Below, piece by piece: positions 1 through 8,168 of a DNA stretch of 64,000 nucleotides (within the stretch, counting starts at the first letter, position 1; each line of letters begins with the position of its first letter). The DNA is from a virus. The position numbers and the translations under genes were made by a program. The notes under the pieces are model-generated. The model had not been told where the DNA came from and did not search any database. It was given only the letters and a program-made list of their open reading frames with translations. The stretch is from IMG/VR virus record IMGVR_UViG_3300025082_000006, positions 1 through 64,000 of that record. One strand, 5' to 3'.

Positions 1-18
1 ACGTGTGTCACATGATAA

Positions 19-363
19 TTAGTGAAAATTAAGTGAATAATTAAAGTCTTTTAAGTTTTCTTTAACATTAACCAGCGCAGCCAACAACAGAGAAAATTCC
101 ATTCCTTGTGCCTCTGATACCAAAAAAGATTTACGCTCTTTTACAAAAAATTCAGCGTCATCCATTTCGTCTAAAAGTTCTTCAAGTTTACCGAGAAGAG
201 CGTGATATTCACATAACAATGTTTCGATATTTAAAGGGAGAGAGCGCTTTGGTGACTCAAATAAAAGATTAGTAGTTATTTTTCTATCATTTTCTATTTT
301 TGTGATATATTTCCACCAAAAGTCTTCTTTGACTTCATAAACTATAGTTTTTTTCGTCGCCAC
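19..363 (-). CDS. Hypothetical protein, 114 aa
   Basis: I do not recognise this protein. It is a charged, mostly helical soluble protein with an aromatic stretch near residue 15 (DFWWKY) and no membrane segment. The only early start is GTG at 363, which overlaps the 3' end of the upstream gene by 22 nt and has no clear ribosome binding site. Expression therefore probably depends on translational coupling to that gene. It is the last gene visible before the window edge and probably belongs to the same transcript as the glutaredoxin cluster. Confidence 0.55.
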   Translation of the reverse strand: MATKKTIVYEVKEDFWWKYITKIENDRKITTNLLFESPKRSLPLNIETLLCEYHALLGKLEELLDEMDDAEFFVKERKSFLVSEAQGMEFSLLLAALVNVKENLKDFNYSLNFH

Positions 364-773
364 GTAGAATAGTTTACCTTTTGACCTTCGCCCCAGAAAT
401 ATTTACTTTTACGACGCTCTGTAACCAAAAGCGCTTGAATGATTTGTTTCCCATCTTTTGTTTTCATCTTAAAACTATGCGGTTCTCCTCGAAATTTTCC
501 ATAAAGCGGCTGGCGTCTTCGTTTTTTGCCGTATTTACTTTTAGGAGGAAAATTTAAGTGCTCGATGCACCCCCTTACTAAGCTCTCTTCTGTATATCCT
601 TGTGATAAATATAAACTGTGGTTTATTTCAATATTAACAGCGATTACCCAACATTTTTTGCCGTATCCTTTGATCTGGAAAAAATTAGATAAGTATTGCC
701 CATGCTTATATTTTGTTTGATCGCTTTGTAATGAACTATTTTGTTTTATTTGTGCCAGCGTGCATGGAATCAT
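342..773 (-). CDS. Hypothetical basic protein, 143 aa
   Basis: Unrecognised basic protein, rich in Lys and Arg, with a KKRRRQP stretch in the middle and a WRRKKL end. The ATG start at 773 lies inside the end of the glutaredoxin gene (38 nt overlap) with a weak purine-rich site upstream. Overlaps on both sides suggest a translationally coupled run of small genes. The charge would suit nucleic-acid binding, but no motif shows this. Confidence 0.6.
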   Translation of the reverse strand: MIPCTLAQIKQNSSLQSDQTKYKHGQYLSNFFQIKGYGKKCWVIAVNIEINHSLYLSQGYTEESLVRGCIEHLNFPPKSKYGKKRRRQPLYGKFRGEPHSFKMKTKDGKQIIQALLVTERRKSKYFWGEGQKVNYSTWRRKKL

Positions 774-1035
774 TTTTTTCTATTTCCTTTAAGTGTTTTT
801 TTAAATCTGTGTATCCACCAATTAATTCTGTGGTTCCGTTTGAGTGTACTTCAAAAACAATGGGCACAGTTTCCCAATTAAACTGTTTTTTTGCTTCTTT
901 TAAAACCTTTGGATGATTATCGCATGTGAATACTGTGTAAGAAATAGCCTTTTTATTTAAAAGTTCTGTGGCCTTCTGACACCATTCACAACTATTTTTC
1001 ACCCACAAAACATAGCTAACCATGTAAGAGTTCAC
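736..1035 (-). CDS. Glutaredoxin-like protein
   Basis: Small thiol-disulfide oxidoreductase of the glutaredoxin/NrdH type. The redox motif CEWC is at residues 16-19 after the first beta strand. The cis-proline motif TVP and the GGYTDL segment that contacts the thiol substrate follow at the expected spacing. Length (99 aa) fits the family. The start is GTG at 1035, with AAGGAGG six bases upstream; the ATG four codons later is badly spaced. Such phage proteins often reduce ribonucleotide reductase, and a class II enzyme is encoded at 19451-21310, so it is a plausible electron donor. That link is inference. Confidence 0.85.
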   Translation of the reverse strand: MNSYMVSYVLWVKNSCEWCQKATELLNKKAISYTVFTCDNHPKVLKEAKKQFNWETVPIVFEVHSNGTTELIGGYTDLKKHLKEIEKNDSMHAGTNKTK

Positions 1036-1312
1036 GATTTCCTCCTTGTAGTTTACCTTCTATAAGAGAAGGTGGGCCTACAACTACAATTTCTAAACCA
1101 GTTTGACCTTTATTTATTATCACTCGTGTGAACTTTTGTCTTTCATCTAGGTTCGAAGGTAAAAGTCCTTCTTTTAATTTTTGTTTAAAATTCACATCTT
1201 CTCTCAAAGACACTACATGTTTAGGATTAACATAAACTTCACGTAGAGTAAACTTTTGTCCTGCATTTTTATTAGCTCGTGACAGTTCACAAACTTCAAC
1301 TAATTGAATCAT
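1016..1312 (-). CDS. Hypothetical protein, 98 aa
   Basis: Unrecognised. The protein is predicted mainly as beta strands, with a VNPKHVVSLRED segment followed by an isoleucine/valine-rich core, loosely like the small FlbD-type beta proteins of many phages. The similarity is too weak to name. The ATG at 1312 has GAGGAAAG just before it, and its end overlaps the glutaredoxin start by 20 nt. Confidence 0.65.
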   Translation of the reverse strand: MIQLVEVCELSRANKNAGQKFTLREVYVNPKHVVSLREDVNFKQKLKEGLLPSNLDERQKFTRVIINKGQTGLEIVVVGPPSLIEGKLQGGNRELLHG

Positions 1313-1569
1313 CTTTCCTCCTGATAGGGCAAAATGTCGTTCTTATTAATATACATTTTTTCGCCATTATACAAAACTGGAAACCAGTCGTTGTTGCTTT
1401 TATTTTCAAGTAAAAGAACGTTTGTAGGTTTCTCTAAATTATGGTATTTGACAGGAGAAGGTCCTATATCTGTTTTTTCAGGGTCTAAAGGGCCTATTGT
1501 CTCATCAAACTCCATTAAAGTTATGTCGGCGGGGATGTACAGTAAATCACCCACTTTCAATTTTATCAT
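1309..1569 (-). CDS. Hypothetical small beta-rich protein, 86 aa
   Basis: Unrecognised small acidic protein. It opens with a KVGDLLYIPADI pattern typical of SH3-like barrels and ends with YINKNDILPY, which could be the closing strand. The ATG overlaps the upstream gene by 23 nt and its stop overlaps the downstream start by 4 nt, so it is part of a tight operon. Confidence 0.65.
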   Translation of the reverse strand: MIKLKVGDLLYIPADITLMEFDETIGPLDPEKTDIGPSPVKYHNLEKPTNVLLLENKSNNDWFPVLYNGEKMYINKNDILPYQEER

Positions 1570-1858
1570 TAGTTGCCCCCTCTAAATTTTCTTTTTCTTG
1601 AAGTTGTAATAATGTTTGCTCGTATCCCATTAAGATATTGTAAGCATCCCCCAAAGAATGATCTGTCCTGGTCATAAGTTTTCTACACTTGTCTATGAGT
1701 TGTACTGCTTTTTTTTCGTTTTCTTCTTCGAGGGCTGGGTTGATTTTTTGATATTCTTTAAATAAAATTTCTAAGTTTTTAGTGGCCTCGGCCAATATTT
1801 TTCTTGTCAAATCAGGTATCTCGTCTAGTTCTACCGAATAAGTGATGTTTACACGCAT
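1547..1858 (-). CDS. Hypothetical helical protein, 103 aa
   Basis: Unrecognised. It begins with a short beta strand (MRVNITYSVELDEIP) followed by long amphipathic helices suggesting a coiled-coil or helical bundle. It is the first gene behind a good host-type promoter (1876-1905) and has TAGGAGGC as ribosome binding site. It therefore heads the small-gene operon ending with the protein at 19-363. Confidence 0.7.
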   Translation of the reverse strand: MRVNITYSVELDEIPDLTRKILAEATKNLEILFKEYQKINPALEEENEKKAVQLIDKCRKLMTRTDHSLGDAYNILMGYEQTLLQLQEKENLEGATNDKIESG

Positions 1859-1875
1859 TTGTGCCTCCTATACTA

Positions 1876-1905
1876 AGTATAACATATTTTTTAATTTGAT
1901 GTCAA
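1876..1905 (-). promoter_or_regulatory. Sigma70-type promoter
   Basis: On the minus strand TTGACA (1905-1900), an 18-bp spacer and TATACT (1881-1876) form a near-consensus host promoter about 18 nt before the 103-aa gene. It lies in one of the few true gaps of this region. Confidence 0.8.
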
Positions 1906-2171
1906 GATAAAAACGTTTTAAAAACAACTGCGCCGCCGAGTCCCAAAACCGTCGTGATAATTATCCAGATCAGGCGAGTGGAGGTTTCTTTCCAGGATTC
2001 AAGCTCTCTGAGCCTAGCATATAATCCTTCGTCGGGGTTATAAACGGCCTCTTTAATCTTGGCGATGTCTTGGGCCATCTCGTCCTGTTTATCAGTGACG
2101 GTTTCTAATTTTTGCATAATTTGATCAAACTTTCCATTCATTTCGGCAAAAGCTACAGCATCACTTTCCAT
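1902..2171 (-). CDS. XhlA-like coiled-coil membrane protein
   Basis: The 89-aa protein has an N-terminal coiled coil (residues about 10-45), a linker, and one C-terminal membrane segment near residues 68-88 (LIWIIITTVLGLGGAVVF). This layout matches XhlA/haemolysin-type accessory proteins and some spanin or holin partners of phages. A role in lysis or membrane anchoring is likely but unproven. Its start is preceded by GGAGGC and by one of the ACTATTTATT elements, so it is probably expressed late, apart from the adjacent groEL. Confidence 0.6.
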   Translation of the reverse strand: MESDAVAFAEMNGKFDQIMQKLETVTDKQDEMAQDIAKIKEAVYNPDEGLYARLRELESWKETSTRLIWIIITTVLGLGGAVVFKTFLS

Positions 2172-2190
2172 AGTGGGAGCCTCCTACAGC

Positions 2191-2200
2191 AATAAATAGT
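2191..2200 (-). promoter_or_regulatory. ACTATTTATT element (candidate late promoter)
   Basis: Coding-strand ACTATTTATT sits between the groEL stop and the coiled-coil membrane protein gene, 20 nt before its ATG. It is the same decamer that precedes the neck, sheath and tube genes. Confidence 0.55.
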
Positions 2201-2201
2201 T

Positions 2202-3770
2202 TTACTGCTCTATAATCGCACAGTTTGTTGTGATTAAAGTTGAAGAAACTGATGCTGCGTTCTGTAATGCACATCTTGTAACTTTTACTGGGTCTATAAT
2301 TCCCTTTTCCACCAGGTCAATCAGTTTGTTCTCTATGAAATCGAACCCGGTTGTTCCTTTTTTATTCTTTACTTTTGAAATAATTATATCTGCTGATTCC
2401 CCCGCGTTTAATGACATTTGAATGAGCGGTGCTTTGATGGCTTCCAAAATAATTTGGACCCCTAACCTTTGGTCATCATTTATAGTTTTAACTTTAAGAT
2501 TTTGGCCGGCTCTTAAAAGCGCAACCCCTCCGCCGGGAACAATTCCTTCTAATTGTGCTGACTTGACTGCTTCTAAAGCGTCTTCAACTCGATGTTTTTT
2601 CTCTACCATTTCTATTTCAGTGGCTGCGCCAACGCGAATAATTGCAATCCCACTGGCTAATCTTGTTATTCGCTCTTGGATTCTTTCGCATTCATGTAAA
2701 CTTTCTGTTTGGGAAAGTTCTGCTTTCAATAAATCAATTTGTCTTTCTACTTCAGATAAATCGCCATCTCCGCCTACTATTGTTGTAAAAATCTTTGAGC
2801 ATTCAAAAGTTTTTGCTTTCCCAAAATGAGTCAATTTTACATCCCGAAGTCTTAAATTGTTTTGGCGCGTAATGAATGTCGCTCCCACTGATAATGCTAA
2901 ATCTTTGAGGATGTTGCGTCTTTCTTCTCCATAACGCGGAGCTTTAACTGCGACCACTCTAAGAGTGCCGCGCATTGCATTCATAATTAAAGCGGCCAAT
3001 GCTTGGCCTTCAATATTTTCTGCAACAATAACAAATGGTCTATTTTCTCGTGCGGCAATTTCTAATGCTGGCATCATATCTTCGACGTTTTCTACTTTTT
3101 CGTCTGTTATCAAAAATAAAGCGTCATCATATTTTACAACCCCTCGTTTTTCATCTGTGATAAATGCAGTAGCTAAGTACCCAGAATCAAAACGAAAACC
3201 TTCCGCTATGTCAAGGCTTGTTTCTAATGAGCGAGCCTCTTCTACTGTGATGGCTCCATCTTTTCCGGCCAAATCTACTGCTTTTGCAATCAAATTACCA
3301 ATAACTTCATCATTATTAGCTGAAATTTTTGCAATGTGGGCTATGTCATCGACAGACATGATAGGGGTCGCCATTTCTTTGAGCTTTGTTACGATGGCGG
3401 CGACTGCTTTGTCCATTCCTCTTTTTAATTCAATTGGAGCCGAGCCAGCCATTAAATATTTTTGTGCTTCTTGGAGAATTGCTCTTGCTAAAACAACAGA
3501 AGTTGTTGTGCCGTCGCCTGCTTCTGCATTTGTTTGGGCTGCCGCTTGTTTTATAATTTGAGCGCCTACATTTTCAAAGGGGTCTTCAAGTTCAACAAAT
3601 TGTGCGACAGTGACGCCATCTTTGGTAATTACAGGATTTTGTTCGGGATGGTGTAGAATAACATTTCTGCCTCTTGGCCCCAAAGTAGAAGCGACATTGT
3701 CGGCTAGAAGATTTACTCCTTTTAGAATTTTTTGTTGTAAATTGGTGCCTGATTCGTATCGACGTGACAT
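2202..3770 (-). CDS. groL: Phage chaperonin GroEL (Hsp60)
   Basis: A complete 522-aa group I chaperonin that refolds proteins in an ATP-driven double-ring cage. Visible landmarks are the nucleotide loop LGPRGRNV (30-37), DGTTTSVV from residue 86, the apical domain in the middle, RVEDAL containing the ATPase aspartate, and GIVPGGGVALLRA. The usual Gly-Gly-Met tail of bacterial GroEL is absent, as is common in phage versions. It has its own host-type promoter (3788-3816) and a GGAGG site. A GroES-like protein is encoded at 18866-19144. The likely role is folding of capsid or tail proteins. Confidence 0.97.
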   Translation of the reverse strand: MSRRYESGTNLQQKILKGVNLLADNVASTLGPRGRNVILHHPEQNPVITKDGVTVAQFVELEDPFENVGAQIIKQAAAQTNAEAGDGTTTSVVLARAILQEAQKYLMAGSAPIELKRGMDKAVAAIVTKLKEMATPIMSVDDIAHIAKISANNDEVIGNLIAKAVDLAGKDGAITVEEARSLETSLDIAEGFRFDSGYLATAFITDEKRGVVKYDDALFLITDEKVENVEDMMPALEIAARENRPFVIVAENIEGQALAALIMNAMRGTLRVVAVKAPRYGEERRNILKDLALSVGATFITRQNNLRLRDVKLTHFGKAKTFECSKIFTTIVGGDGDLSEVERQIDLLKAELSQTESLHECERIQERITRLASGIAIIRVGAATEIEMVEKKHRVEDALEAVKSAQLEGIVPGGGVALLRAGQNLKVKTINDDQRLGVQIILEAIKAPLIQMSLNAGESADIIISKVKNKKGTTGFDFIENKLIDLVEKGIIDPVKVTRCALQNAASVSSTLITTNCAIIEQ

Positions 3771-3787
3771 TAATCCTCCGTTGTTTA

Positions 3788-3816
3788 AATATAATGTATT
3801 ATATATGAATTGTCAA
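3788..3816 (-). promoter_or_regulatory. Sigma70-type promoter for groEL
   Basis: Minus strand: TTGACA (3816-3811), a 17-bp spacer and TATATT (3793-3788), followed by CGGAGG and the groEL start. It matches the optimal host housekeeping promoter layout. Confidence 0.85.
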
Positions 3817-3817
3817 G

Positions 3818-5308
3818 TTATTTTTCAATTTTTTCCACAGCATCTTCAGTGGCAGTTTTTAAATCTTTTGCATTTTGAATCGCATCCATCGCATATTGTT
3901 TGCGGCCTTCGGCGACTCCTTCTTCTTCAGTTACTCCTAGAAAATAATTATTAACATTTTGTGAGAATTCTTGAAGTTGTTTATAAACTGGAAACATTGT
4001 TTCTCGTAATAAATCTGCATACATCGCCCAAGCTTTTTTCATATGATCTTCGCCAATCATTAAGGTGCCGATTCGCTCAAAATTTCCAATAGATTCAGCC
4101 TGGGCTCTTGTAAACAAAAATTGCTGGGGCTTACTTCCTGCTATTTCTCCGTATCCCGGCGTCATTTTTAATGATTTAATTATTTCATTTTTATCGTTCG
4201 CTTCGATATGACGCTGTAAAATTTGTACTGTTGCATAGGAGCCGAAAAGCTTTTCGGCCATCGTTCCTTCAAATTTGCTTTCGGCATATCTGATCGTAAA
4301 AGGCGCAAATTCCTGCATGGTTTCGAGATCTGTGTCGATTATTTGTTGGACTAAGGCGCGTAATTCTGTGTTTCCTAATCCGGTTGCTTCTTTTATAACG
4401 TCAGGCTCTAGGCCAGGGGCGAAAACAAAAGAACGCACCGCGGGATGCGCTGCAAAAAAACCTTTTTTATTAAATGAAATTTCTTTTATAGCAAGACCGC
4501 TGTCAGTAAGTTGAAGAACTAATTGTTGAAATTCTGCTGTCTGTTCTTTCTCATATCTTTCTTTTTCTTTTTTATAAACTGTTTTTAAAAACGGCGCAAC
4601 GAACACATCTAGAAAGCCTTCCAAAGTAATTGTAAATTCTCCAAATTCAAGCCCTTGATTTACTCCAATGCGTCGGGCATCTAAATAAATAACATGGGGA
4701 TATTTTTCAAAGTGTTTTACCATATTTCTAAAAGAGCCTTTAACATCAGTTCCTTCTCCAAGTAGTTTTAAAGAATAATGCTTGTCATTAAGAACCACAT
4801 CGGTAATAGGCTTGCCGTGAATATCTCCTGCGTCTTCTCCTGGTATATCTTCGGGGCCTGTAATCTGAACTGATTGGCCTCCAAAGAGGCCTGCTAAAAA
4901 TCCTTCAAAGATGAAGCCGCCAGCAGATTCAGTGAAATGAGAAATAATGGTATATAAAATTTCACATACAACCATGGTTGCTAATATTTCACCAACAGTA
5001 GCGTTTTCTTTTTTTTCGGCTATCACGCTATTAATAGCAGCTAGCTTTGCTCGTAAATCACCTCCAGGCGCAATATTTCTAGCAAAATTTTCTATTAATT
5101 GGCGATCTTGTGTATCTGGTTTACCAAAATTCTCTGTTATTCGGGGCCGAGGGAACCACGCCTCAAAAGTGGCATCGTCAGTTTGTGGGCCACCAGGCAA
5201 CGCATCTTCAAAAAGCTTCATTTGTTCTTCTATTAGTTGAAACAAGCTGTTAGCTTTAAAATTGCTTGAATTATAATAATTTTTTACTAATTTATTTATA
5301 TCAACCAT
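3818..5308 (-). CDS. Large protein with PD-(D/E)xK-like core, possibly virion-associated
   Basis: A 496-aa protein I cannot assign to a named family. The segment around residues 133-181 has the order expected of a PD-(D/E)xK nuclease-type core: FEGFLAGLFGG (E135), then AGDIHGKPITD (D162 or D170), then YSLKLL (K181). Long helical segments follow, and a Lys/Glu-rich helix ends the protein. Its start overlaps the end of the peptidoglycan-binding protein gene by 8 nt, and groEL lies directly downstream behind its own promoter. Similar proteins occur in T4-like marine phages as far as I recall, but nuclease activity is inference. Confidence 0.6.
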   Translation of the reverse strand: MVDINKLVKNYYNSSNFKANSLFQLIEEQMKLFEDALPGGPQTDDATFEAWFPRPRITENFGKPDTQDRQLIENFARNIAPGGDLRAKLAAINSVIAEKKENATVGEILATMVVCEILYTIISHFTESAGGFIFEGFLAGLFGGQSVQITGPEDIPGEDAGDIHGKPITDVVLNDKHYSLKLLGEGTDVKGSFRNMVKHFEKYPHVIYLDARRIGVNQGLEFGEFTITLEGFLDVFVAPFLKTVYKKEKERYEKEQTAEFQQLVLQLTDSGLAIKEISFNKKGFFAAHPAVRSFVFAPGLEPDVIKEATGLGNTELRALVQQIIDTDLETMQEFAPFTIRYAESKFEGTMAEKLFGSYATVQILQRHIEANDKNEIIKSLKMTPGYGEIAGSKPQQFLFTRAQAESIGNFERIGTLMIGEDHMKKAWAMYADLLRETMFPVYKQLQEFSQNVNNYFLGVTEEEGVAEGRKQYAMDAIQNAKDLKTATEDAVEKIEK

Positions 5309-5549
5309 CGTTATAATTAGTTTTCTTTGCCTTAATCTTCTTTATAAATCTGCGTCTTTTCAAAACAAGCATTTTGTAAGTGATGTCATCACAAATCCCG
5401 TCTCTTTTTAAATGATATTTTTTCTGAAACTTTTCAATTCTTTCTGTTAAATGATTATCAAATTTAGTGGCACCAAACCATTCAGGCTTCCAGCCTAATT
5501 TTTTCGCATTTTTCTTATTGCGCCACCTTATGTACCAACTCCTGAACAT
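5301..5549 (-). CDS. Small peptidoglycan-binding-domain protein
   Basis: An 82-aa basic protein whose core (about residues 35-65, IEKFQKKYHLKRDGICDD) fits the repeat of PG_binding_1 domains, in which a hydrophobic FQ..... L..DG motif is typical. No catalytic domain is attached, so it probably helps another protein reach the cell wall. It lies between ClpP and the 496-aa protein, with 3 nt and overlapping spacing respectively. Confidence 0.6.
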   Translation of the reverse strand: MFRSWYIRWRNKKNAKKLGWKPEWFGATKFDNHLTERIEKFQKKYHLKRDGICDDITYKMLVLKRRRFIKKIKAKKTNYNDG

Positions 5550-5552
5550 TTT

Positions 5553-6203
5553 TCATACTATAATATCTGCGATCCCATATTCCACGGCTTCTTTCGCATC
5601 TAAATAAACATTTACTTTTCTGTCTAGTAGTTTTTTTAGATGCCTCTTTGTCATGTCTGTTTCTTGTACAAGCGCATCAATATGCTGTTCTTGAATCCAA
5701 CGCATTTCTTCCATCTCATTCTCAAGATTATGGAGTGCGCCCCACTGGTCTCCCCTGATGCTGTGTAGCATTATTCGACAATTTTTACCAATACTTCTCT
5801 GCCCTTTTGTCCCTGCTGCCAAAAGTAAAACGCCAGCAGACATTACTTTTCCAAGGCCATATGTTTTTATGTCGCAATCCTCTCTTACCATTCGCATCGT
5901 ATCATAAATAGCAAACATCCCGCGGGCATCGCCTCCCCATGTTGAGATATAAAAATCAATGGGTTTATATATGGTTTTTTTAATCGGAGAATTGGGATCT
6001 TCTGGGTCTTCATATATCTCCTCTTTTCCATAATCTTTGAGAGCAATGAAAGATTGAGCTATTTCAGCAGTCAGTTCTTCATCTAAATTACCAAATAGGC
6101 CTATCATACGAATTTTGGAGGCCTCTTTTGGAGCATCTAAAAAAATTAAAGATGTGAGGTCTTCTTTTGAATCTTTTTTAGTTTCTTTGTCTTTTTTTGC
6201 CAT
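5553..6203 (-). CDS. clpP: ClpP-family serine protease
   Basis: A 216-aa ClpP-like peptidase. The catalytic serine is S122 in GKVMSAGVLLLAAG, the histidine H147 in MLHSIRG, and the aspartate most likely D194 (LLDRK), which aligns before the conserved EAVEYG segment. The oxyanion GGD motif is at residues 90-92. An acidic loop (EDPEDPNSP, 65-73) is inserted relative to bacterial ClpP. No Clp ATPase is visible in this window, so it may use the host ClpX/ClpA or act alone, for example in head maturation or host takeover. Confidence 0.95.
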   Translation of the reverse strand: MAKKDKETKKDSKEDLTSLIFLDAPKEASKIRMIGLFGNLDEELTAEIAQSFIALKDYGKEEIYEDPEDPNSPIKKTIYKPIDFYISTWGGDARGMFAIYDTMRMVREDCDIKTYGLGKVMSAGVLLLAAGTKGQRSIGKNCRIMLHSIRGDQWGALHNLENEMEEMRWIQEQHIDALVQETDMTKRHLKKLLDRKVNVYLDAKEAVEYGIADIIV

Positions 6204-6208
6204 AAGTT

Positions 6209-6514
6209 TTATTCCATTTCCACTGCGCTTATTAGCGCGCTTGATTCTTTTTCATCTAATAAAATATCGGATACGTTAATTGTACCATTTTTCCATTCAA
6301 GATTAATCTTTTTTTGCAAAAACATTCGTATGGCAAGCATACTTTGTTCAATTTCTTTTTTGTCTAAGACTTTATCAGCCGAATTTTCTCTGATCCAATT
6401 TACAAACGAATTAGCTTGAAAAATGCGTTCTGCCATATAAAGATTACTTTCTTGTGTGAGAGCCCCCTCATCAATAAACCATTTTATTAATTTATTGTTT
6501 TCTTTCTTCTTCAT
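6209..6514 (-). CDS. Hypothetical protein, 101 aa
   Basis: Unrecognised helical, charged protein with no membrane segment or metal motif. It overlaps the upstream membrane protein gene by 23 nt and ends 5 nt before clpP, so the three are likely co-transcribed. Confidence 0.6.
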   Translation of the reverse strand: MKKKENNKLIKWFIDEGALTQESNLYMAERIFQANSFVNWIRENSADKVLDKKEIEQSMLAIRMFLQKKINLEWKNGTINVSDILLDEKESSALISAVEME

Positions 6515-6881
6515 GGATGCGCTTTTTCCTATAAACCTCGCTTAAAAGGGTCATCCCTTCTTGCCAGTTGTCAAAAGACAGCTTAATATAATTAGGTACA
6601 GAATTGTGAATGTTTATAATACATGACTTTTTCCACTCTTCAAAGAATTCTTCGTCACGCATCCGAGCTTTTTTAATTTGATTTGGGTCCACTTTAGTTT
6701 CTTTCATTGCTTTATATTTAAGGGCTTTAATATAGGCAATGTCTTCTAGAGCGGTGCCTAGAAATGTTAAAATATTAATTTGGAGTTGTTGTATTACATG
6801 AGTTTTTTGTGCCAATCTAAGGAACGCTAAAAGAAACTTATAAGTAAGCGCCCCTCCTACAAACCATAAAAATTCATACAT
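6492..6881 (-). CDS. Hypothetical N-terminally anchored membrane protein
   Basis: A 129-aa protein with an N-terminal hydrophobic segment (residues about 3-23, FLWFVGGALTYKFLLAFL) and a long charged helical remainder predicted to face the cytoplasm. I do not recognise the family. It lies only 7 nt behind the acidic 326-aa gene, so it probably belongs to the same late transcript. Confidence 0.6.
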   Translation of the reverse strand: MYEFLWFVGGALTYKFLLAFLRLAQKTHVIQQLQINILTFLGTALEDIAYIKALKYKAMKETKVDPNQIKKARMRDEEFFEEWKKSCIINIHNSVPNYIKLSFDNWQEGMTLLSEVYRKKRIHEEERKQ

Positions 6882-6888
6882 TTAGACC

Positions 6889-7869
6889 TCAACGACGGGG
6901 ACGTTTAAGGCGAGCGGCGACGCGCTGTGCTAGCACCCCGGCCATTTTATCTGCGCGCTTTTCTTTGAGCAAGCGATTAATCACGCGATGATAAACTTCG
7001 TTTAATGCGGCATCTTCGTCGATGTAATCAATTTCTTCAAGGCTCGTTCGGCGGCCCTGCTGCTCCTTGGCGAATTTCTTGCATTCTTTGCAATCCCACT
7101 CATCATATGCCTCATGGGTGGCATCACATTTATTTTGGCACGACCGGGTGCCGTATACGTCTTCGACGGGCTTTGACGGCTTGGGGCGCTCCTGCATCAA
7201 TCGCCGTTTACGCTTACGTCGTCGTTTGCTCTCTTGAAGTTTTTCCGCGGACCCCGCTTTGCACATCGGGTTGTTGGGGTTCTTCGCACACTCCACGTGC
7301 CATTCATTGCAACTGGCCGGATCAGCCTCGCATTCCTGCGCTGCGCGGGAATTTGGATGGTAACTCTTTCCTCCCTCGTAGACGGGGATGTGTGGACCGG
7401 GGCGAGGTTCTCCTTCTTGAAGTGGCTCTTCTTCGTCGCCGCCAAATGGGTCGCCGGCGCCTCCTTCGGGCCCTTCGAGTTCTTCTTCGGGCTCTTCGAG
7501 TTCTTCGTCTTCGGGCCCAAACTCAGGTTCAAGCTCCGCTGGTTCTTCTTCGGATACTTCAACGTCTACACCAAAGTCAGAAGCTACGTCTGCAATTGCA
7601 TCTACCATCGCACGAACGGCATCTTCTACTTCTTCATCGACCTCTTCTCCTGCTTCTGGTTCTTCTTCTACGTCCATTTCCATGTCCATGTCTTCTGCTG
7701 CTTCAAGACCGCCAAGGTCAGCTTCAGCACCCGCTAATTCGTCTTCGGGTCCAGCCGCTTCGGGAGGCGCAGGCTGCTCTGTCAAAATATTGCTTGCCAG
7801 CACTTCATTGCCAGCCAGTTTCATGAAACGACGGACAGTGCCTTCTTCTAATAAGCTTCTTTTACTCAT
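6889..7869 (-). CDS. Acidic low-complexity protein with Cys motifs
   Basis: A 326-aa protein with a very acidic, Glu/Pro-rich stretch (about residues 35-160), then Cys pairs (ECEADPASC, CAKNPNNPMC, CQNKCDATHEAYDEWDCKEC) and a strongly basic end. The N terminus SKRSLLEEGTVRRFMKLAG resembles short leader segments of phage head-core and virion proteins. The gene is clearly richer in GC than its neighbours. It is preceded by an ACTATTTATT element 51 nt upstream and a TAAGGAG site. I suspect a virion or scaffold-type protein, but no catalytic function is visible. Confidence 0.7.
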   Translation of the reverse strand: MSKRSLLEEGTVRRFMKLAGNEVLASNILTEQPAPPEAAGPEDELAGAEADLGGLEAAEDMDMEMDVEEEPEAGEEVDEEVEDAVRAMVDAIADVASDFGVDVEVSEEEPAELEPEFGPEDEELEEPEEELEGPEGGAGDPFGGDEEEPLQEGEPRPGPHIPVYEGGKSYHPNSRAAQECEADPASCNEWHVECAKNPNNPMCKAGSAEKLQESKRRRKRKRRLMQERPKPSKPVEDVYGTRSCQNKCDATHEAYDEWDCKECKKFAKEQQGRRTSLEEIDYIDEDAALNEVYHRVINRLLKEKRADKMAGVLAQRVAARLKRPRR

Positions 7870-7919
7870 TACTTTTCTCCTTAGTGTAGTCGTTTGCCAG
7901 CATTCCTGGCTCTACTCTT

Positions 7920-7929
7920 AATAAATAGT
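7920..7929 (-). promoter_or_regulatory. ACTATTTATT element (candidate late promoter)
   Basis: ACTATTTATT on the coding strand, 51 nt before the ATG of the acidic 326-aa gene. It overlaps the last bases of the sigma-region-4-like gene. Confidence 0.55.
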
Positions 7930-8168
7930 TAGAAGTATCTTAAATGTCTCTTTTTTTGTAACTTTTGTAACGCTTTGTCTTGTATTTGCTTAATACGCAC
8001 AATGCTCAGGTCTAATCGTTTCGCAATTTCCGCCAATGTCATGTTCCCGTTGCGCGCGATGGCTACGTTGCTGCAATTAAAATCTTTTTTATAATCAATC
8101 CATGCGCGGCAGTTTTTTTCTGCACATGATTTTTTATTATCTACACACTTTCTTGTACACTCTCTCAT
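7929..8168 (-). CDS. Mini sigma factor-like protein (region 4 HTH plus Cys cluster)
   Basis: A 79-aa protein. Residues 43-73 (MTLAEIAKRLDLSIVRIKQI and QDKALQKLQK) match the helix-turn-helix of sigma-70 region 4.2, which contacts the -35 DNA and the beta flap. Regions 1-3 are absent. The N-terminal half carries five cysteines (C4, C8, C15, C20, C32) that could bind zinc or form a core. It overlaps the RHH-like gene by 4 nt. A role in directing RNA polymerase to phage promoters, or in modifying host sigma contacts, is inference. Confidence 0.8.
   Translation of the reverse strand: MRECTRKCVDNKKSCAEKNCRAWIDYKKDFNCSNVAIARNGNMTLAEIAKRLDLSIVRIKQIQDKALQKLQKKRHLRYF

Noticed and set aside
1016-1312. 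FlbD-like assignment of the 98-aa protein
   Set aside because: Only a short pattern matches; length and core differ.
2965-3561. Plus-strand open frame of 198 codons
   Set aside because: Antisense shadow of groEL, whose reading frame and motifs are certain.
7005-7826. Long plus-strand open frame (273 codons)
   Set aside because: It is opposite the acidic GC-rich gene; Leu/Arg-rich composition is what the complement of Glu codons gives, with no ribosome site.
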